Assembly: GCA_032718475.1 (NCBI GenBank) | Contig: JAUCBJ010007399.1 | Coordinates: forward strand, 7,501 to 71,500 | Length of the DNA: 64,000 nt | Origin: Nemertoderma westbladi | Taxonomy: Eukaryota > Xenacoelomorpha > Nemertodermatida > Nemertodermatidae | Reading direction: 5' to 3' | Part shown: one piece after another, positions 57,272-64,000 of the stretch | How positions within the stretch are numbered: position 1 is the first letter of the stretch | Layout: every line of letters begins with the position of its first letter | Program-made: the position numbers and the translations under genes | The notes under the pieces: model-generated | Told to the model about the DNA's origin: nothing | What the model saw: only the letters and a program-made list of their open reading frames with translations | Database searches by the model: none

Positions 57272-58150
57272 TCATATGGTTACTTGGGCTAAGTCGCCGG
57301 TTATCCACGTCTCACAACTGTATAGAATGGCGGATGAAGCGGCCGAGCGAAATACCAGCAGCTTTAACCACAATGGACTGTAGTAATTCTTGGCTATGAA
57401 AACACGGAAATTTGAAACTTGTTTCAGCTTTTCTTTGGCGTGTAACACGATAGCGGTTTTCGAACCACTGGTTTGAGTGATAGGTGAGCCTAAATACAAA
57501 TAGTAGTAGTCTGTATTCTTTATAGCAACCGTATCGCAGCTATAGGACGGGACCGTTAAAACCAACTCTGTTTTATCGTTTGCTCCCGATGCAGAACAAA
57601 CTACGATAAATTTAGTCTTTTTGGTGTTTAATATCATACCATACTCGCCGCAATATTCTAGAAACTTTTCCATTTTGGCTAGACACAATGAACGGGAAGA
57701 AGCGAGAACAACGGAATCATCCATAAGGAGGAGAATATGTAGCCAATTTAAGAAACTATCGGGGGTGAAACATTGAAGAGCAGATGAAAGCTGGTTTAGA
57801 AACATAGTAAATATTTATCCACTGCTGGGACCTCCTTGGAGAACTCCCACGCGGGAATTTATTTTAGATTTTCCTAGGATACTGACCGTTTTAGAGTACA
57901 TTAACTGGAGCGCGGTCAGCATTCTTGAGCTGCATCCCATCGATTTGAGTAGTTCAAACAACTTTCCACAAGGGACTTTATCATAGGCTGTTCGGAAATC
58001 TATGAATACAATGTATAGCTGGTGCTATTTAGACTCTGCAAAATCAATGAGGAGGCGAAGTATAAGGATTTGTTCTAAACAACCACGGCCTTTAACGGCT
58101 CCCACTTGCTCACAGCTCGGAAGTCTCCACGAATTTAGGCGGTGAAAACA
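57272..58150 (-). pseudogene. Non-LTR reverse transcriptase relic (second family)
   Basis: Minus-strand RT with motif A FIDFRTAYDKVPCGKLFELL (about 57960-58010), motif B GVLQGGPSSG (about 57835-57865) and motif C LLLMDDSVVLASS, where the usual YADD is MDD. The block MILNTKKTKFIVV follows. A TAA just after motif B and frame changes upstream (CLEQILILRLLIDF near 58050) disable it. It differs from the RTE-like family elsewhere in the window in every motif. The general type is a LINE of the CR1/L2 or RTE range; I cannot assign a clade. The C-terminal part retains SCETW, common in LINE RT tails. Confidence 0.75.
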
Positions 58151-58819
58151 AATAGTGTCCAGTATTTTGTAAATGGTATTTAACACGCTAATTCCTCGGT
58201 AGTTTTAGCATTGTGACTTAACGCCACGTTTGAAGACAGTGATTAATCTAGAGAAACCCAATTAACAAGTGATAACTAAAGGGCAAATGGCACCTTATAT
58301 TATATAGTAAATCTGGGGTGTGGAATCGCACTAGAACCTATTATTCCATGAGCTCGCATTGGCCCAATAAATTATTTAGCACATATCATTGGTCCAGCTA
58401 ATCAGTTCTATTTGTTCTACGTACACTATTGGTTCAGCTATTTTAACGAAATCGAAATAAATGTGTACAAAAATACAATTTTACCGAATGAGATTTGAAC
58501 CCTTGACCTAATATATGCACGACCTACAGACTAACCTAATGAGCTATTGGACCAGTCAATGTAAGTATGTCCAAATACATTAGATATAGCAAATATTCAG
58601 TTTTTTAAACTAAATCGTAGAAGTAAGGCAAATATATCGAAATTTTAAAAGTTTTTACGTAAGACTAAGGTTCAAATAGCTATCTAAGTGAGATATTTCA
58701 ACACCGCTCCATGAAAACAGTAAAAACAAGACTGTTTTCACCAATGTAATTTAATTAAACAATTTACATAACTATTATAGGGCCTAAAATATAAAATATC
58801 ACTGTATAATAAAATATCA
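58151..58819. other. Unassigned stretch containing a tRNA-like segment
   Basis: AT-rich and no gene. See the tRNA-like segment at 58486-58556. Confidence 0.4.
58486..58556 (-). other. tRNA-like segment (pseudo-tRNA or SINE head)
   Basis: On the minus strand, an A-box-like TAGCTCATTAGGTTAG lies about 30 bases before a B-box-like GGGTTCAAATCTC. The spacing fits a pol III type-2 promoter. The 7-base acceptor stem does not pair and the D stem is poor, so a working tRNA is unlikely. Confidence 0.4.
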
Positions 58820-59530
58820 CTATATTCTGCTATTATATTTTGGAACGTCCCGCAGTTGGCACTCCGACGCCCTATGTCCCATGATATTGCAATAAGTGCA
58901 TTGCGCGACGAAATGCCAGCAAGTGTAGAAAGTGTGAGATCACTGATCTCCACACCAGTTGCAAATCAAATCTGGCAAAGATATGTGTTTGGCTCCAGAT
59001 TTCTTAGCGTGGTGTCCCGAAGCTCCATTCCATCCACATATCGTGTTCGCAGGATACCAAATGCGTTCATGTATCACAGCTCCAAAAGGGCAAGCATTAC
59101 AGTCCACATGATAATCGTAATCGTCGGGATCGGTTGATATGTTTGTCTCCACGGGTTGTACACAGACCATAGCGTTGCTTCGTTCGAGTTGACGAATCTC
59201 GGTTTGTGTCTTCCTCGGAAGATTCTCCTCTATTGCGATAAGTTGCCGTATCAGCTCATTGATTATCGTAGACTCGGTCGAATCGTCATCGGGATGATGA
59301 ATGGTAGGTGCGCGTGCCTTCTTCCGTGATTCTTCCAGGTCCATAATCTCCGCGTGGCGTTCCCCTCCATAGGGTACTAACGTGAACATCAATGGTCTGT
59401 CGACGAGACTTCCTGCATGGATGCGATAAACATCGTGAAAAACGCTGAATCCCGCATGCATAAAAGCATCACAGTGAGCGTTGGTGTTGTAGAATGGGTG
59501 AAGGAATCGACGAAACACATCGGTATACAT
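58820..59530 (-). pseudogene. Cys-rich zinc-knuckle gene related to BEL ORF3 (one in-frame stop)
   Basis: Minus-strand frame from ATG 59530 (MYTDVFRRFLHPFYN) to the stop at 58820, with one internal TGA at 58940-58942. The N-terminal part aligns with the BEL block RKFTSRY..DFL..G. A charged middle (ESRKKARAPTIHHPDDDSTE, then a helix with NELIRQLIAIEENLP) precedes the Cys-rich part CNAC, C, CNWC-x10-C-x6-CTYCNIMGHRASEC. Against BEL ORF3 copy 1 the last 38 positions align without a gap. All five Cys positions, the last knuckle Cys and the Gly-His agree, and about 12 of 38 residues are identical. The stop falls inside the x10 loop, so it is a simple nonsense change. The gene follows 59616-60772 by about 85 bases on the same strand. 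It is likely to bind nucleic acid; I do not recognise the family. Confidence 0.65.
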
Positions 59531-59615
59531 CCTCCCTCCTTCATAAATTGTATGACATTCTCTAAGGCACAATGGGTGTCACTTTAGAGTCCGAGACACT
59601 ATATCTAAACATACG

Positions 59616-60772
59616 TTAACCGATGACTCGATAGCCAAGTAGTATTGTAGGATTATTTGCGGAGGTATACACGCACCCTCTCCACTTCAACTGCGCCTCA
59701 AACTCGTTGACATTGGGTGTGTCACCTTCTCCATATACATCCATATATTTGTTCCTCTTACTCTCCTTATAATCCCAACTGAACATCAAATATGAGATAT
59801 ATCCAGTTCCAGGTTTTAGAGTATTGTACTCCCGGAATTATCCTTGCTCTATCGCCCAAAGCGAAAGTGGTCTAGTGGTCTACGCTACATATGGCGTGGG
59901 CATCCCTGCAAAGTTGCTGATAAGATCGTCCCGTACTCCAGATCCGATCTTCATGATGCTCCTATCCAGCAGGACCTTGCACACTGCTTTCGGTAGCATC
60001 CTAGCTTCTATGTTACAAGCTATATCCATGGACTTAACAGTCCTCTTAATCATCGCATGCCATCGAGTCGTCTCCTCCGGATCTTTCAGTCGCTGCGCTG
60101 TCGGCTGAAGACGTGTAGCACTCCATCTGGCGCTTGAATCTGAATGGTTTTCGACGTGAGGCTCTGTTGATGGCTTCCACCCTAGTTGTCATAGAACATA
60201 TATACATTCTCACATATAGATCGACTCGTCGCATCCCTGTCGTCGAGCAACTCCTCCGAGAGGTGCCAAATCTTCTCAACGGCCTTCTCGTTATCGAAAC
60301 TGATGGGTTTCCCTGACCAGAGGGTCGCAATATCAGTGTCAGTCCCGAATGTGCAGACTCCGATCCATAAACGGATTGTCCTCGTCAGATATCCCCTCAA
60401 GACGCAAGGTGCAATATCCACTCCCGCTCTATCAACTTCCTTGAAGTCAGTAATATGTGGAGGCACGTTGTGCACAATCTTCTGTACTATTACTCTCCAC
60501 AACTCTGAGGCCTCTAACACACCACTGTATGTTAGCGATGGGAGGAAATCCAGGTTCGTTATAATTTCCGGATGTTCCACTATCGGGATCTTGTATGTTG
60601 TGTCCATGCGAGTTGGTATGCTTATAGGGAAGTTAGATATCCTCGCAATTGGCGCTACCGCTTGAGTAGGGTGAGGTTGAGGCTCCCTCATCATCTCTAA
60701 GATAGGTGGTATCTGTAGCCTCTGTGACAAGTGTTGAGCGAAGTTGATGCTATCAAAGAGCTCGGGTGTCAT
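59616..60772 (-). pseudogene. Unknown protein gene, frameshifted, upstream of the zinc-knuckle gene
   Basis: The minus-strand ORF starts MTPELFDSINFAQHLSQRL at 60772 and is open for 196 codons to a TAG at 60182-60184. A protein-like frame shifted by one base takes over there (RWHAMIKRTVKSMDIACNIE, then LLDRSIMKIGSGVRDDLI) down to stops at 59880-59882 and 59838-59840. The same frame resumes as YNTLKPGTGYISYLMFSWDY and ends GYRVIG at 59616. The restored length would be about 385 residues. Composition is that of a soluble, mixed helical protein without signal peptide, membrane span or Cys clusters. Together with the zinc-knuckle gene just downstream it could be a capsid-plus-nucleic-acid-binding pair from an unknown mobile element or an endogenised virus, but no motif shows this. 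Confidence 0.55.
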
Positions 60773-60826
60773 CTCTTTCGTCTCCGACTGATTGTGAGAG
60801 ATCCAATAGAGTCTGCGTTATCAAGC

Positions 60827-60838
60827 TTTATATTTTTA
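60827..60838 (-). promoter_or_regulatory. TATA-like box upstream of the unknown gene
   Basis: Minus strand TAAAAATATAAAG lies about 55 bases before the ATG at 60772. A plausible core promoter, unproven. Confidence 0.35.
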
Positions 60839-62342
60839 TCCTGTCACATTTTCTTCCCATGGTGGGGACTATAAATTGAGGACCAGTTGAAATATTGGGA
60901 GCAAAATAATGGATATGAGTAGCCGAGTAGCGCCCACCCACACCCTTCAGTTTAAAGCAGAGGAGCCTTCATGACACCTCCAGCTTCGACCCACCCCGAT
61001 TACTTTGATTTTGACATAATTAAAATGTTGAAATAATACTGAGTGAGGCTTATAATGGGATAGGGAGGATTTCCAGTGAATGAAGTTTGCCAAGTGAGGC
61101 CTTCCAAGAGGCAAATCACCGATATGCCTATTGAGTGACGCTTATCGAGTGAGGTTCTCAGGGGTGAGTGAAGCCTATAGAATGTGGTCTGTTGGGAGAG
61201 TAGAAATAAGGGTAAATTACACACGAGATGTGAGGAAAGCAGATAATTATATAATTGTTCGATCTTCTAGCAGAGATAAGTAACCTTGCAAGCCCAGTTT
61301 CAGTAACTAAGTGAAGATCTGAAATTTGATAAATTGCTAATTGGGAAAATTTCAGGTCAAAACGTTAGGAAAATTATATGACTGTACCTAACATGTATAC
61401 TAAACCTGTAACATATTACACAAGGGATAAAACACTGAATACTGCTTTTGTTTCTAAGTTTTCTCTTTTTCGTTCTGTTTTGTTAGTACCTCTCAACAAA
61501 CTCAGTGGCCTGTCTGTATAAACTATTATTTTGAATTTATTATTAATATTATTGTTAATCACGTTAAATACTGCATAGTAAGATATAAGATATATGAAAA
61601 AAACATTAAAAATTAAAAACGCAATAAAAAAGGTAGTACTACAATATGCTACTAATAAAAAAAATAAAATACTACTTATATGTGAAAATACATATTAAAG
61701 AGGTAGTACTATAAGTACGTTCAAACATTATAATTACATTGAAAATAAGTTGTTAGGATAATAATGTTATGGATGGACTTGGAGAGAAACACCCAGGCTC
61801 AAAAAAATAATGTTATGGAAAAAAAAAGAAAAAAACAATACCAAGATAGCATTACAAAAATATTGTGTTACCCTGCGTAATAGTAAACACTATTTGCAAT
61901 ATGGCGTTAGATTGACTGACATCCAACAACTTGTGCGAGTAACCAAGGCAATTAAATTAGTTAAGGCAAAGCTGATTACTATAAATGGCTGTTAAAGAAG
62001 AAACCAGTACTTTAAGGCTTGAACACAACATTTTTAATTCACTCATACGATGCTATAAATTCACATTTTAGGTTTTCTAGGGCGCTGATTCTAATGGAAT
62101 ACATTTCTAATTTGCTATATCATTTCTACTCGTATTTTTCGGTGCAATATGGCATATTTTGGTGATATCACCAAATTTCGTACCCATCACCAAAAAGTAC
62201 AAGTTTGAGATGTCCCGTGCTGTTTTTATTGATTCCATCGGATTCAGGACCCTCAAAAACCCGTATAACGCAAGAAACAAGATGATACTATCTGTAGGGA
62301 TACCACGAATTCGCCCACTATGTGACTTGCACCAGCAGCGTA
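60839..62342. other. Unassigned AT-rich stretch
   Basis: No supported gene. 61540-61850 is very A+T-rich with A-runs. ORF 61810-61995 lacks a recognisable motif. Confidence 0.5.
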
Positions 62343-63334
62343 GTCATCCACCACCACCACCACCAGTATCGGCATGCTGCATTGCAGCTGCATTTTTAAG
62401 AATGCTGTGCCGGCTTGTCAATAAAATTGCACCGCCACAACTCCCTATCACCCATGACATTTGCTAGATCATTAAGGCCAGTGTCCTTTAAGATGCGTCT
62501 CAAGAAAGTCATGGGCTGTTCACCATGCTTATTCACTCCATGAGGCTGCCAAAGTACAAGATTATGCACTGGCTGGTCTTCACGGCGAAAGCAATGTCCT
62601 GCAAAGCGGAGGCGATTTTGTTCTAGTGTCAAGCTTGGGGGAACCAATGAGACACCTCCAATGTTATATAGTGTCTGGTTGGAGATGTGTGCATTGTACT
62701 TGACACAATGAACCCGGCGTAGCATTCTTGTGAATGTGCCATCCAGAGATTTGGTGTCCTCAGCAGTTAGAGCCCAGCATGGACTCCCGCAGAGGAGTAC
62801 TGGAACTACTGCTGCTCTAAATAATCGGACCTTAAGTTTCCGATTAATTCTCGGTGACTTCCAAAAATCCTGGAAAGCCTATTCAAGGCTGCCCATGCCT
62901 TTCCCTTACGTATTCGAAGGTCCTCACCTGACTTCCGGATCCATGATCCCAGGTAACAGAAGTCGTCCACATGCTCAAGCATACCATCCTTTGAGCTTAT
63001 GCTCATCCGATCAGAGACTTGCTGAGGACTTTCAAAGTTAACTGTCAGAATTTTGATCTTTCTGGAGTTAATAAAAAGACCAACACTAGAAGCAGCATGT
63101 TCTAATGAGCTGAGGAGCCGCTGGGCTCCCTCTAATGATTCTGAGAGTACTCCTAAGTCATCAGCAAAGTCTAGATCAGTTAGGTACTTAGCAGGATTTC
63201 CTCGACTTCTGGAGCCATTAGGTGGAGTTATCATCACCCCATCATCATTATAATGATCTAAGGACATGCGTAGAACATAGTCAACCACAATACTGAACAA
63301 GAATGGTGCAAGTGTGTCTCCTTGGAGGACGCCC
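62343..63334 (-). mobile_element. RTE-like LINE fragment with best-kept C-terminal half
   Basis: Minus-strand pieces: 63300-62806 encodes RT motif C (LDFADDLGVLSESLEGAQR) through SSKDGMLEHVDDFCYLGSWI with the sense TCA codon that is TGA in the full-length copy. 62806-62396 encodes the C-terminal end to KPAQHS. The 3' tail is (TGG)n in element reading (62348-62365). The 5' end stops within motif B at GGGCGTCC, where unrelated DNA begins at 63335. It is very similar to 46500-47466. Confidence 0.9.
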
Positions 63335-63612
63335 AGTCATACCACGCACTCGCCTCACTACGTGGCTCGCCCCAGAACCACAGACATTACTTTCAGTATA
63401 CAGTGCAGTACTATAGCACGTAGCCTTCTTATGCACGTACTAACATACATCTGATTCTGTGTGTAGTCTGTGTTATCCACGGTCACGGTATCATGCACCT
63501 GTCTGCATGTTACCAGTACTGCAGTATCTCTTTGGTATTATATGCAGCACCAGTCGGTCAGATATATTTCACCCTCATCCTTTCCGGTCCCCTCATATCA
63601 CATATCCATACA
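63335..63612 (+). repeat. Possible LTR end followed by primer-binding site
   Basis: The junction at 63335 abruptly ends the LINE. The sequence up to CATATCCATACA (63612) is followed by TGGTGCAGTGATCGG, the form expected of an LTR ending in CA next to a tRNA primer-binding site. The other LTR lies outside the window, so this is tentative. Confidence 0.3.
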
Positions 63613-63775
63613 TGGTGCAGTGATCGGTACCTGCTGCAGAGTGGAGCTCAGCAGTAGAACCAACAACACAGGAAACCTCCCAACCTACTGATAACGCAGA
63701 CTCTCTCCACACACCTGCGTACAGTCCTAGCTACTGAGCTACCCAGCAGCCTAGGGTGTTAGAGACTATGGCACC

Positions 63776-64000
63776 ATGGCTACATACGGCGGCACTGGTA
63801 CGTTGTCCAATGACGACAGGTCAGGAAGCACCGAACCCGCTATCCACAGCAACCTCGATCAGGTCCGCCGCGAGTTGGATCAGCAATGCACTGAGGCAGC
63901 TTAATGCGAGGCCACTGCTGATGCGCCCATGTTCCACCTAACTCAGCTCCTCGAGCGACAGCAGAATGCCGCGTTGCATCAATGTGCCGCGCTGCTCTCG
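63776..64000 (+). pseudogene. Partial gag-like ORF at the right edge, with in-frame stop
   Basis: ATG 63776 begins MATYGGTGTLSND. The frame stays protein-like to the window end (FHLTQLLERQQNAALHQCAA) except for one TAA at 63902-63904. A charged, Gln-rich N-terminal region behind a possible LTR and primer site suggests the gag of a Ty3/gypsy-type element. No diagnostic motif is reached before the edge. Confidence 0.35.

Noticed and set aside
58486-58556. Functional tRNA gene
   Set aside because: The acceptor and D stems do not pair.
59824-60665. Plus-strand ORFs at 59824-60108 and 60303-60665
   Set aside because: They are opposite the longer minus-strand gene frames and have no recognisable motif.

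Overview
The window is animal nuclear DNA, built almost entirely from mobile elements. Three things support this. It carries BEL/Pao-type LTR retrotransposons (a lineage known from animals), RTE-like non-LTR retrotransposons, and one intact single-exon class A GPCR. I see no bacterial operon, rRNA gene or CRISPR array. The species cannot be named from the sequence; an invertebrate genome is my best guess.

Layout. 1-5 kb: a 5'-truncated LINE fragment, a degenerate coiled-coil ORF region and unassigned DNA. 5-37.3 kb: three copies of one BEL/Pao family. A truncated copy lies at 5010-8271. A large minus-strand copy spans 8800-37337 (LTRs about 1258 bp, 5-bp target duplication ATGGA). A plus-strand copy at 19159-31614 (LTRs 1224 bp, target duplication AGTAT) sits inside the gag of the minus copy. 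The minus copy has the full set: gag, zinc knuckles, aspartic protease, RT, RNase H and integrase. The plus copy has lost RT, RNase H and most of integrase by in-frame deletions but keeps a single open Gag-protease frame. 37.3-39 kb: a 23-bp minisatellite.

38.9-47.7 kb and 51.9-54.6 kb are two copies of one duplicated segment, and each is interrupted by different insertions. Copy 1 carries a 2-kb insertion, a foldback MITE and a nearly full-length RTE-like LINE. Copy 2 carries a Helitron-like array. Each copy therefore supplies the empty site for insertions in the other. 49.5-50.8 kb is the GPCR gene. 57.3-58.2 kb is a second, different non-LTR RT relic. 58.8-60.8 kb holds two decayed minus-strand genes of unknown function. 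62.3-63.3 kb is another LINE fragment, and the right edge begins what looks like a new LTR element.

Main discovery candidate. All three BEL copies have a third coding region (ORF3) between pol and the 3' LTR. It lacks membrane segments, so it is not an obvious env. It carries a cysteine-rich block ending in a retroviral-type CX2CX4HX4C zinc knuckle, and it ends in a Lys/Arg-rich tail. Each copy has lost a different part, so they overlap like puzzle pieces. The decayed gene at 58820-59530, outside any recognisable LTR element, has the same Cys/His spacing aligned without gaps. I read this as an unnamed protein family present in two genetic contexts.
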